Of a stretch of 64,000 nt of DNA, positions 27,525 through 34,824 are shown one piece after another. Position 1 is the first letter of the stretch, and each line of letters starts with the position of its first letter. The stretch is from Sphingobium nicotianae. Its GTDB lineage: Bacteria > Pseudomonadota > Alphaproteobacteria > Sphingomonadales > Sphingomonadaceae. A model generated the notes under the pieces. It worked only from the letters and a program-made list of their open reading frames with translations, searched no databases and was not told the origin of the DNA. Position numbers and translations under genes: made by a program. Where the stretch lies: NCBI RefSeq assembly GCF_018603885.1, contig NZ_JAHGAW010000010.1, forward strand, positions 124,001 to 188,000. Reading direction: 5' to 3'.

Positions 27525-28037
27525 TCATTCCTTCTCGATCGCGATTGTCCGCTTGCGGGCGGCCGCTGTCCCGTCCTTGCCCAGAGTCAGGGTAAGAACC
27601 CCGCGCTTGAAGTTCGCCTTGATATGATCGGGATCGACGTCAGCCGGCAGGGCAATCTGGCGCTTGAACGAGCCATAGCGCCGTTCGCTGAGCAGGAAGC
27701 CCTCCTCGCGACGCTCCTCTTCCGTCTTCTTTTCGCCGGAAATCGTGAGCACGCCGTCGGCGACGTTGATTTCCACATCCTTCTCTTCGAGCCCCGGCAG
27801 CTCGGCTGTCAGCCGATAGGCCTTCGCGTCCTCGACCATCTCAAGGGCCGGCATCAGTGGCGAAAAACCACGCGGTGCGAAGTTGAACAGGCTCCGGCCC
27901 GGCGAACCGAAATCGTCGAACAGTCGATCGATCTCGGATCGCAGCCAGCCGACCGGCTCGCTCATCTGCGCGGCAAGATCACGCAGCGGGGAACCTGGCC
28001 GCGCTGTCGCGACCGGCATTTTCTTGGAATCGCTCAT
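27525..28037 (-). CDS. Hsp20/alpha-crystallin small heat shock protein
   Basis: ATP-independent holdase chaperone of 170 residues. The alpha-crystallin domain (about 55-160) includes AYRLTAELPGLEEKDVEINV, VLTISGEKK, YGSFKRQIALP, and a final FKRGVLTLTLGK core. The C-terminal extension lacks an obvious I-x-I motif (it ends RKRTIAIEKE, where IAI may serve). AGGAGAAGG precedes the ATG. It leads an operon with the kinase fusion and a usp gene. Confidence 0.93.
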   Translation of the reverse strand: MSDSKKMPVATARPGSPLRDLAAQMSEPVGWLRSEIDRLFDDFGSPGRSLFNFAPRGFSPLMPALEMVEDAKAYRLTAELPGLEEKDVEINVADGVLTISGEKKTEEERREEGFLLSERRYGSFKRQIALPADVDPDHIKANFKRGVLTLTLGKDGTAAARKRTIAIEKE

Positions 28038-28088
28038 TTGACCTTCTCCTTACGCTGGGGTTGATTTCAGTGACTCGTCGATCCGCGA

Positions 28089-28322
28089 TCAGGCGAACAA
28101 TGCATGCTCCCCATCCTCCTCGATGGGCTCCGGAACGACCAGCTGGCCCTGCTCGTCATGATGCGGGACGAGGTGGGAATGCGGCAGGCTCAAGAGCGCC
28201 AGGTCGAGACCGGCATGCCACCAGGCCAGCGACACGGTGAAAGGCAGCCTCCATACGGCCAGCGTTGCGCTCGCAAGGCCTATCGGCGGTTGGGCGCTGT
28301 TGAGGTCCGGCTCTTCTCGCAT
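28089..28322 (-). CDS. Small hypothetical protein, conserved-looking
   Basis: Frame of 77 codons with a hydrophobic middle (LAVWRLPFTVSLAWWHAGLD), a His-rich stretch (PHSHLVPHHDEQG) and an acidic tail (PEPIEEDGEHALFA). The ATG at 28322 has GGAG 6 bases upstream, so I prefer it to an ATG at 28334. It lies 51 bases upstream of hsp20 on the same strand and is probably the first gene of that operon. No family recognised; the tryptophan-rich helix may contact membrane or polymer surfaces. Confidence 0.55.
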   Translation of the reverse strand: MREEPDLNSAQPPIGLASATLAVWRLPFTVSLAWWHAGLDLALLSLPHSHLVPHHDEQGQLVVPEPIEEDGEHALFA

Positions 28323-28597
28323 GCGGGTCTCCATCGAGTCCGGCGCAGATTAGATGTCCCCGGCTTGCCACCACATTGGGAAGTTTACCTATCTCCTCGC
28401 TGGCGGCGCCATGAGCCGGCGCCCCGCCGTCTCCGGGATATTACGGATTCTTCAATGATGCGATGCACCTGACAAGCGCGCGGCAACCGGGCCGCCGCGC
28501 GGACCAGCTCTGCCTTGCCGTCCACTCACCCATGCGGGCACATTCATTTCGGTGACGCCACTTCACCGTCTTCATCATCACAAGGTGCGCTGACATC

Positions 28598-30217
28598 ATG
28601 ACCAAAGACCTCACCCTCGGCTTTCACGGCGCGGCCCGCACGGTCACCGGATCCTGCATGGAATTTTGCCATGACGGAAAACGGCTGCTCGTCGACTGCG
28701 GGCTGTTCCAGGGCTCACGGACTCTCGAAACACTCAATCGCGCGCCCTTCACCTTCGATGCCGGAGAGGTCGATGCCGTTATCCTGACACATGCCCATAT
28801 CGATCATAGCGGCTTGTTGCCCAAACTCGTCGCCGACGGATTTGACGGCCCGATCTGGTGCACGAGGCCGACGGCCGATCTGCTGGAATTCATGCTCGCG
28901 GACGCGGGACGCATCCAGGAAACTGAAGCGGCGCGGCGCAACAGGCGCAGGGACAGGGCCGGCGAGGCGGAATTCGTGCCGATCTATACGGAACAGGATG
29001 CTCTCGCCGCCTGGCGGCAGGCGCAGACCACGGAGCTCGAAACATGGTTCGAGCCGATCCCGGGCTTTCGCGCCCGCTTCTGGAACGCCGGCCACATCCT
29101 GGGCGCGGCATCGGTCGAGCTCGACATTGCCGGCACCCATATCCTGTGCTCGGGAGATCTGGGGCCTGAGCACAAGGCCTTCTATCCGGACCCGGAGAGT
29201 CCCGCGGGCTTCGACCATGTGATCTGCGAGTCCACCTATGGCGATCGCAGGCGCGAGCATCTCACGATCGCCGAGCGGCGCACGTCGCTGGAGGCGGAGA
29301 TCAAGGCGGCGCTGACGCTGGGCGGAAATCTCATCATTCCCGTGTTCGCGCTCGAGCGGACCCAGGAGCTGCTGCTCGATATCGCCGCGCTGATCGACGC
29401 CAAACGCATCGCCTCCGTGCCCGTCTTCATCGATTCTCCGCTCGCGAGCCAGGCGACCAGCGTGTTCGACAAATATGCGGGATCGTTGGAAGATACGGGC
29501 GGCGCAGACGTCTTCCGGCACACGGCCTTTCATTTCGTCGACAGCGTCCAGGAATCGATCCGCCTCAACACCGTCTCGGGCGCCATCATCATGGCCGCCT
29601 CGGGCATGTGCGAGGCCGGGCGCATCCGGCACCATCTCAAGCATAATCTGTTCAGACGGGAGTCCACCATCCTGTTCGTCGGCTTCCAGGCGCAGGGATC
29701 GCTCGGCCGCGTCATTCTGGAGGGCGCCAAGCGCGTCCGGATTTCCGGAGAAGATATCGTCGTGCGCGCGCAGGTCCGTCACATCGACACTTATTCCGCG
29801 CATGCCGACCAGGACGATCTCCTTGCCTGGATGGAGGCGCGGCGCCCCATCGCGGGCAGCCTTTTCCTGTCGCATGGCGAGGCGAACTCGATCGAAGCCC
29901 TGCGCAGGCTCGCCCAGTCGCGCGATGTCTCCGCCTCGATCGTCGCGCCGGAACTGGGCGACGTGTACCGGCTCTCCCACAACGCGCCGGCCGCACGCAT
30001 CAAGACCGGCGATCCGGTGCTGCAGCAGGCCGTGGGACGTGACTGGCAGAACAGCTATGCCGCCTTTGCGACGAGCCTGAAACGCGAGCTGGCGGACATC
30101 AAGGATGCCGCGAACCGTCAGCAGGCGATCGAGGACATGCGCAAGATACTCGAAAGCTACAAGCAGGCGCAGCGGACGCGATCCACCCGGCGGCACGCCG
30201 ATCACCAGTCCGGCTGA
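28598..30217 (+). CDS. Beta-CASP metallo-beta-lactamase-fold hydrolase (YSH1-like)
   Basis: Cytoplasmic enzyme of 539 residues of the MBL/beta-CASP RNase group (COG1236). Metal motifs: THAHIDHSG (about 64), GHILGAASVEL, and SGDLGPEH; the beta-CASP and RNA-specificity parts contain PVFALERTQELL, SPLASQATSVF, SGMCEAGRIRHHLKHN, and VRHIDTYSAHADQDDLL. It probably cleaves RNA. Such genes recur in Usp/PfkB/Hsp20 stress clusters. It is divergent from the hsp20 operon, with about 275 bp between. Confidence 0.88.
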   Translation: MTKDLTLGFHGAARTVTGSCMEFCHDGKRLLVDCGLFQGSRTLETLNRAPFTFDAGEVDAVILTHAHIDHSGLLPKLVADGFDGPIWCTRPTADLLEFMLADAGRIQETEAARRNRRRDRAGEAEFVPIYTEQDALAAWRQAQTTELETWFEPIPGFRARFWNAGHILGAASVELDIAGTHILCSGDLGPEHKAFYPDPESPAGFDHVICESTYGDRRREHLTIAERRTSLEAEIKAALTLGGNLIIPVFALERTQELLLDIAALIDAKRIASVPVFIDSPLASQATSVFDKYAGSLEDTGGADVFRHTAFHFVDSVQESIRLNTVSGAIIMAASGMCEAGRIRHHLKHNLFRRESTILFVGFQAQGSLGRVILEGAKRVRISGEDIVVRAQVRHIDTYSAHADQDDLLAWMEARRPIAGSLFLSHGEANSIEALRRLAQSRDVSASIVAPELGDVYRLSHNAPAARIKTGDPVLQQAVGRDWQNSYAAFATSLKRELADIKDAANRQQAIEDMRKILESYKQAQRTRSTRRHADHQSG

Positions 30218-30411
30218 TCAGGCCTTCCCGCCATCGGGACCATTACGTAGCGACCCGCCCGCGATCGGCTGTCATGCCATGCTGACAGACAGAGGTTTCG
30301 ATCAATGGCCGTGACTATTCCCAGCTCGCCGTCCCGGTGCGGCATCCGCAAGACAGCAGGCGCGCGCTCGAACGGCGTTCGCGGTGGTCGTGGCGCTTGC
30401 ACGGGGGACGT

Positions 30412-30675
30412 ATGATGATCAGGCAGCGCGAGGCCCCGCACCCGTCGATCGATTGCCTCACCAGTCGCGAACAGGATGTCCTCTCCGGTCTCGTCTGCGG
30501 GATGACCAACAAGGAGATCGGCCGGGAACTCGGCATCAGCCACCGGACCGTCGAGATTCATCGCGCCCGGCTGATGCGCAAGCTCGGCGCGCCGACCCTG
30601 TCCGCCCTGCTCGCGATCGCGCTTCCGCAGCGCAGCAGGCTCGCGCCGATCGGCTCGTCCAACGATCTCAACTGA
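30412..30675 (+). CDS. Solo LuxR/FixJ-type HTH protein
   Basis: Protein of 87 residues that is almost only a LuxR-type DNA-binding domain: LTSREQDVLSGLVCGMTNKE, then IGRELGISHRTVEIHRARLM and a C-terminal helix, closest in style to FixJ. No receiver or ligand domain is present. A GGGGGA motif precedes the ATG pair at 30412. Either a constitutive or dimerisation-controlled regulator, or the surviving C-terminal part of a response regulator. At the edge of the stress island it could regulate that island; this is inference. Confidence 0.7.
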   Translation: MMIRQREAPHPSIDCLTSREQDVLSGLVCGMTNKEIGRELGISHRTVEIHRARLMRKLGAPTLSALLAIALPQRSRLAPIGSSNDLN

Positions 30676-30678
30676 TCG

Positions 30679-31278
30679 CTACGAAGCCTTGCCGGCGTAG
30701 ATGAGGCTGCCGGGGCCGAGACGCTCCAGAACCTGGGGCAGATCGGACCCGGCGACGGCCAGGCAGCCTTCGCTCCGCCCGAGCTTGCCGGTCTGGCGAA
30801 CGATGTCGTTGTTCACGTACCAGGCGCTGTGGATGACGATGGCGCGGGATTCGGCATTGCTGTTCTGCGGATCGAGCCCGATCAGGCGGCGCGACAGGCC
30901 ATGCTTGCCCTCATAGGTCGCGCCGGTCAGATAGGCGCCCGCGGACGAGGCCGCGGATCCGGGCTCGTTCGAGAAGCGCTCCAGCCACCCGCTATGATCG
31001 GGATCGGAGCCACGGCCGTGCGCGACGAGCAATGTCTCGACGCGGCCGCTCGACATATTGACGATGTGAAAGCGCGGCAGGCGCGACGCCACGCCAAAAT
31101 CGACGATGCCGATCGTCTCGCGGTTCTGCACGAGCGAGCCGTGACGATCGAGCGCGGCCCTGGCGCGCGCGAGCAAGGCGGGCGAGCGGCCGCCCGAAAG
31201 ATCGGCTGCGCGTGCGAAGCTGGGGACAGACAGGAGAGCGCCAGCGCTCAGCGAGAAGAAACGGCGTCTTGAAAGCAC
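30679..31278 (-). CDS. L,D-transpeptidase catalytic domain protein (YkuD_2 type)
   Basis: Exported protein of about 199 residues with a twin-arginine-like signal (SRRRFFSLSAGALLS, cleavage after FARA). The catalytic region holds IVIHSAWYVNN with the His and RSEGCLAV with the nucleophilic Cys, the pattern of murein L,D-transpeptidase-like proteins that remodel peptidoglycan crosslinks or attach proteins. The GTG at 31278 gives a normal signal peptide; a GTG at 31317 is possible and neither has a good RBS. It is divergent from a second L,D-transpeptidase and convergent with the LuxR gene (3 bases apart). Confidence 0.82.
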   Translation of the reverse strand: MLSRRRFFSLSAGALLSVPSFARAADLSGGRSPALLARARAALDRHGSLVQNRETIGIVDFGVASRLPRFHIVNMSSGRVETLLVAHGRGSDPDHSGWLERFSNEPGSAASSAGAYLTGATYEGKHGLSRRLIGLDPQNSNAESRAIVIHSAWYVNNDIVRQTGKLGRSEGCLAVAGSDLPQVLERLGPGSLIYAGKAS

Positions 31279-31387
31279 GATGATCCGGTGTCCGAGTTGT
31301 CCTGGCAATGTAGTCACGGGCGAGGGTGCGACACAGGTCCGTACAAACCCTTATGGTCCGAACCGGCCATCGCGCCGATGAGAGGGC

Positions 31388-32530
31388 ATGAAACGCATCC
31401 TACTCGCCTTTGCCGCCCTGTCCCTCTGCGCGGCCGCTCCCCTCCCCGCACCGCACTGGTCGCACGCCCAGGTGGAGCGGCTGATCGAGTGGCTGGTCTC
31501 GGCCGCTGACGACGGGCTCGGATCGGTGACGCCCGAGGCGGCGCTGCTGCGCGAACGCATCGCGGCGGGCGACGAAGCCAGCCTCGACGCCGAAGCGACC
31601 CGCGTGGCGGTGCGGCTGGTCAACGCCTATCGCGACGGGTGCTGCAACGCGTCGTTGCGCTCGGGATGGCGGATCTCGCCGACGCCAGCCTGGGGCGACG
31701 CCACATCGCTGGTCGCGGACGCCGTCAGCGCAAACCGGCTGGACCAGCTGTTCCTCCAGTCCCGCCCGTCGCATCCCTTTTACGAGGGGCTGCGGCGAGC
31801 CTATCGGCTGGAGAGCAACGCCGGGCGACGCGCGACGCTGGCGGCGAACATGGACCGCTGGCGGTGGATGCCGCGCGATCTCGGGTCCCGCTACCTGCTC
31901 GTCAATGCCGCCGCGTTCGAGGCCAGTCTGTGGGACCATGGGCAACTGGTCGGCCGCTGGAAGGTGGTGGTGGGCAAGTCCAAATCCCCGACGCCGATCT
32001 TCGCCGCGCAGGTGAGCGGGGTCATCTTCAATCCCTGGTGGGAAATTCCGCCGTCGATCGCGGCGGAGGGCGTCGCATCGATGGTCCGCAACCGTCCGGC
32101 GGTGGCGGCGGGGCGCGGCTATGTGCTGGAGAACGGGCGCTATCGCCAGCGCCCGGGCGCGAACAATGCGCTGGGCCGCATGAAGCTCGTCATGCCCAAC
32201 AGCTATAATGTCTATCTGCACGACACGCCCAGCCAGAGCCTGTTCGCGAGGGACGTGCGGGCGTTCAGCCATGGCTGCGTCCGGGTCGAGGATGCGCTCG
32301 GCCTCGCCACCACCCTCGTTTCCGCCCGCCCGGGCTGGGACCGCGCGCAGGTCGACGCGGTGATCGAAAAAGGCGAGACCATCAAGGTCGACCTGCCAAA
32401 CCCGGTGCCCGTCTATGTCACTTATTTCACGGCGGAGCCCGATGCGCTCGGCGCGATCCGCTATTTCCCGGACGTCTATCATCGCGACCGCGGCGCCAAG
32501 TCACCGACGAGCGAGGGGACTTGCCTGTAA
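31388..32530 (+). CDS. L,D-transpeptidase family protein (YcbB-like)
   Basis: Exported protein of 380 residues with a Sec signal (LLAFAALSLCAAAPLPA). A helical scaffold domain (about 30-170) precedes the YkuD catalytic domain (about 175-330), with VSGVIFNPWWEIP, and the active site FSHGCVRVEDAL (Cys near 298). It lacks the separate peptidoglycan-binding repeat of E. coli YcbB. It would make 3-3 crosslinks in peptidoglycan. Divergent from the YkuD_2 gene, with 109 bp between. Confidence 0.88.
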   Translation: MKRILLAFAALSLCAAAPLPAPHWSHAQVERLIEWLVSAADDGLGSVTPEAALLRERIAAGDEASLDAEATRVAVRLVNAYRDGCCNASLRSGWRISPTPAWGDATSLVADAVSANRLDQLFLQSRPSHPFYEGLRRAYRLESNAGRRATLAANMDRWRWMPRDLGSRYLLVNAAAFEASLWDHGQLVGRWKVVVGKSKSPTPIFAAQVSGVIFNPWWEIPPSIAAEGVASMVRNRPAVAAGRGYVLENGRYRQRPGANNALGRMKLVMPNSYNVYLHDTPSQSLFARDVRAFSHGCVRVEDALGLATTLVSARPGWDRAQVDAVIEKGETIKVDLPNPVPVYVTYFTAEPDALGAIRYFPDVYHRDRGAKSPTSEGTCL

Positions 32531-32557
32531 CGTCGACCCGCGGCGCGGGAGGCGACG

Positions 32558-33190
32558 CTACTGCAGCCGCTGGCTGCCCTGACTCTCGCCCCGCCGCATA
32601 TATTGCATGAGCTGGATCGTGAGCTCGGAGCGCTCCGGGAGGCTGGCGGCCTCCAGCAGCGCCTGCTTGGCGCCGATGTCGAAGGGCGCGATCTGCGCGA
32701 TCGCGTGGACCAGCGTCTCGTCGTCGAGCGAGGTCACGGCATCCCATTCGACGACATAGCCGAGCGCATCCGCGAAGGCGCGCGCCTCCTCCTCCAGCGC
32801 CGCGCGCTCGATCGGCGCGAGCACCGCGGGCTCATCCCCGTCCGTGTCGATCAGCTCGGCCTCGACCTGGCGAAACAGGGTCGGCACCTGCAGCTCGCGC
32901 GCGATCCGGAAGCGGGATTCACCGGCCAGGATGATGTTGAAGCGGCCATCCTCCAGCGCCTCGATCTCGGCGATGCGGCCCACGCAGCCGATCGTGAACA
33001 GCGGCGCGGGTTCACCCGGACCGCTCGGCTGGATCATGCCGATGCGCTGATCGCGGGCCATCGCCTCGCTCACCATCGCCCGATAGCGCGGCTCGAAAAT
33101 GTGCAGGGGCAGGTGCGCGCGCGGGAACAGCACGGCGCCGCCGAGCGGGAAGATGGCAAGCCGCCGCGTCGGAGCCGCGTCCTCAGGCAA
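32558..33190 (-). CDS. Lon substrate-binding-domain protein
   Basis: Protein of about 210 residues matching the free-standing LON N-terminal domain: LAIFPLGGAVLFPRAHLPLH, IFEPRYRAMV, IGCVGRIAEIEALEDGRFNI, ILAGESRFRI. No ATPase or protease domain follows, as is usual for this family. The frame is open far upstream, but sensible sequence starts at a TTG at 33190, overlapping the end of the YbbN gene by 8 bases; no good RBS is seen, so translational coupling is likely. Confidence 0.8.
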   Translation of the reverse strand: MPEDAAPTRRLAIFPLGGAVLFPRAHLPLHIFEPRYRAMVSEAMARDQRIGMIQPSGPGEPAPLFTIGCVGRIAEIEALEDGRFNIILAGESRFRIARELQVPTLFRQVEAELIDTDGDEPAVLAPIERAALEEEARAFADALGYVVEWDAVTSLDDETLVHAIAQIAPFDIGAKQALLEAASLPERSELTIQLMQYMRRGESQGSQRLQ

Positions 33191-34094
33191 AGAGGATGGC
33201 CGAGAGGCGACGGCGCTGGGCGAGCACCCACGGATCCTCCAGACCGACGACCTCGAACAGCTGGAGAAGCTGCGCGCGCGCCTTGCCCTCCTCCCAGTCG
33301 CGATCGCGCGCGATGCTCTCGAGCAGCGCGTCGGCCGCGCCGTCACGATCCCCGTTCGCCATCAGCGCCGAGGACAGCTCGAACAGCGCCTCATGATCGT
33401 CCGGATTGGCCGCGAAGCGGGCCCTGAGCGGGCCGACATCGACCCCCGGCGTCGCCGAGCGGGCGAGCGCGATGGCGGCGCGGCCGCGCTCGATCGCGGG
33501 ATCCTTGCCGATCTCGGCCGGGATCGCGGCGAGCAGCGCGTCGGCCTCGTCGGCCAGGCCCAATGCCGCGAGCGCGCGGAGCTGACCGCCGATCGCATCG
33601 GCATTGTCCGGCGCCATCTCGCTGATCTGTCCGAAGATGCTCAGCGCCCGCTCCGCATCGCCCGAGGCGAGCACCTCTTCGCCCATGGCGAGCAAAGGCG
33701 CGATATCCTGCGCGCGCTGGCCGGCTTCGCTCTCGATCGGGAGCTGCGACAGGATCTGGTCAAGCATCTGGCGATACTGGCCCTCGGTCCGTGCCTGCGA
33801 GAGATCGGCGACCGGCTGGCCCTGGAAGACGGCATAGACGGTCGGGATCGACTGGACGCGAAACTGGCTGGCGATGAAGCGGTTCTCGTCGACGTTGATC
33901 TTGACCAGCAGGACGCCGCGATCGGCATATTCGGCCGCGATCTTCTCGATGATCGGCGAGAGCTGCTTGCACGGGCCGCACCATTCCGCCCAGAAATCGA
34001 CGATGACGAGCCTGGTCTGCGACGGGTCCACGACGTCGCGGCGGAACGCTGCAACGGCCTGCTTGTCACTCTCGCTCAACCCCAGGGTCGCCAC
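33183..34094 (-). CDS. ybbN: YbbN-type thioredoxin/TPR co-chaperone
   Basis: Protein of 303 residues with an N-terminal thioredoxin fold (about 1-110; WAEWCGPCKQLSP keeps both active-site Cys, unlike E. coli YbbN with SxxC) and a C-terminal helical region of TPR-like repeats (about 130-290; GEEVLASGDAERALSIFGQI). YbbN proteins protect or deliver clients to DnaK/GroEL. It overlaps the Lon-domain gene and is convergent with tRNA-Gly. Confidence 0.88.
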   Translation of the reverse strand: MATLGLSESDKQAVAAFRRDVVDPSQTRLVIVDFWAEWCGPCKQLSPIIEKIAAEYADRGVLLVKINVDENRFIASQFRVQSIPTVYAVFQGQPVADLSQARTEGQYRQMLDQILSQLPIESEAGQRAQDIAPLLAMGEEVLASGDAERALSIFGQISEMAPDNADAIGGQLRALAALGLADEADALLAAIPAEIGKDPAIERGRAAIALARSATPGVDVGPLRARFAANPDDHEALFELSSALMANGDRDGAADALLESIARDRDWEEGKARAQLLQLFEVVGLEDPWVLAQRRRLSAILFA

Positions 34095-34325
34095 GTTGTC
34101 TTCTCCTGCTGCGCTCGCTGTTTTCGCGGTGCGATCACGGCTCTGCCGGGGCCGTCCGCCCCACCCGAAACCACGCCTGCGCGCTCATATGGGGTGGAAT
34201 GCGCCCGCTTCGCAAGGGCATGCGGGATTCTTTGGAAAAGGTGGTAAAAGGGACTTGCCGCCCCACAGGCGCGATGCTAGGTGCGCCGCTCACCCGTCGC
34301 CGGGCCTGCCCGAGCGACCGCCAGA

Positions 34326-34400
34326 GCGGGCGTAGCTCAGGGGTAGAGCACAACCTTGCCAAGGTTGGGGTCGAGGGTTCGAATCCCTTCGCCCGCTCCA
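34326..34400 (+). tRNA. tRNA-Gly (GCC)
   Basis: Seventy-five bases with a complete cloverleaf: acceptor GCGGGCG/CGCCCGC (34326-34332, 34390-34396), D-loop AGCTCAGGGGTAGAGC, anticodon stem CCTTGCCAAGG with anticodon GCC at 34358-34360, T-loop GGTTCGAATCC, discriminator T and an encoded CCA. Its 3' end is the presumed integration site of the adjacent element. Confidence 0.97.
34386..34400 (+). repeat. Putative att site, left (tRNA 3' end)
   Basis: 15-base segment covering the T-arm end, acceptor strand and CCA of tRNA-Gly; 14 of 15 bases match the copy at 36522-36536. Confidence 0.65.
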
Positions 34401-34401
34401 A

Positions 34402-34422
34402 ATCTTGGGATTCTCCCAAGAT
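34402..34422. other. Perfect 9-bp hairpin just after tRNA-Gly
   Basis: ATCTTGGGA (34402-34410), loop TTC, TCCCAAGAT (34414-34422), starting two bases after the tRNA CCA. No T-run follows. It may define the tRNA 3' end or be part of the element border. Confidence 0.5.
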
Positions 34423-34458
34423 ATTGAAAAACAAGTGCAAAAAATGGCGATTTCTGCC

Positions 34459-34476
34459 TGTGTAGGAATTGTGTAG
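34459..34476. promoter_or_regulatory. Putative integrase arm-type site pair, left
   Basis: TGTGTAG at 34459-34465 and 34470-34476, separated by 4 bases (period 11). The same 7-mer pair with C for T occurs twice at the other end of the element, the arrangement expected of recombinase arm-binding sites. Confidence 0.45.
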
Positions 34477-34526
34477 AAATTTTTGCGGATTTGTTTGCTG
34501 TGAGGTCCGCAAAGAATTCTTGCGCC

Positions 34527-34823
34527 TCACCCAAATAGCTCGCCCTGTCTGCTAGCGGCGTTGTGCGCCTGCCATTCCGGGTTGGTTGCTTCCTCGTCCA
34601 GCCATGCTTTTACCTGCGCAACAACATCGCCGCCCAATGCCTCGACCGTTCTGGGCTGGTGGAAATGCGAGAGATAGCCTGTGCCGGTGATTGGCAGCGG
34701 TGCTCGTTCGGGCTTGATGCTGCGGATTTCCAGATGAGCGATGACGCCGCCCCATTTATGCGGGTGATAGATGGCCTCGATTTCGATGCCCTGCCATGTG
34801 AAACGATAGGTTTGCGGCTCCAT
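34527..34823 (-). CDS. Hypothetical protein of integrative element
   Basis: Protein of 98 residues beginning MEPQTYRFTWQGIEIEAIYH, with two tryptophan/aromatic beta-like stretches and a charged C-terminus ending QGELFG. The ATG at 34823 lies immediately after the stop of the integrase-ArdA gene (TGA at 34825-34827), so it is in the same transcript. The longer frame upstream overlaps the fusion gene and is not chosen. No family recognised; position after ardA suggests conjugative-element cargo. Confidence 0.6.
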   Translation of the reverse strand: MEPQTYRFTWQGIEIEAIYHPHKWGGVIAHLEIRSIKPERAPLPITGTGYLSHFHQPRTVEALGGDVVAQVKAWLDEEATNPEWQAHNAASRQGELFG

Positions 34824-34824
34824 A

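Noticed and set aside
5722-30411. FNR/Anr boxes (TTGAT-N4-ATCAA) or DosR palindromes upstream of the stress genes
   Set aside because: I looked because of the gene content, but found no convincing match; only half-sites.
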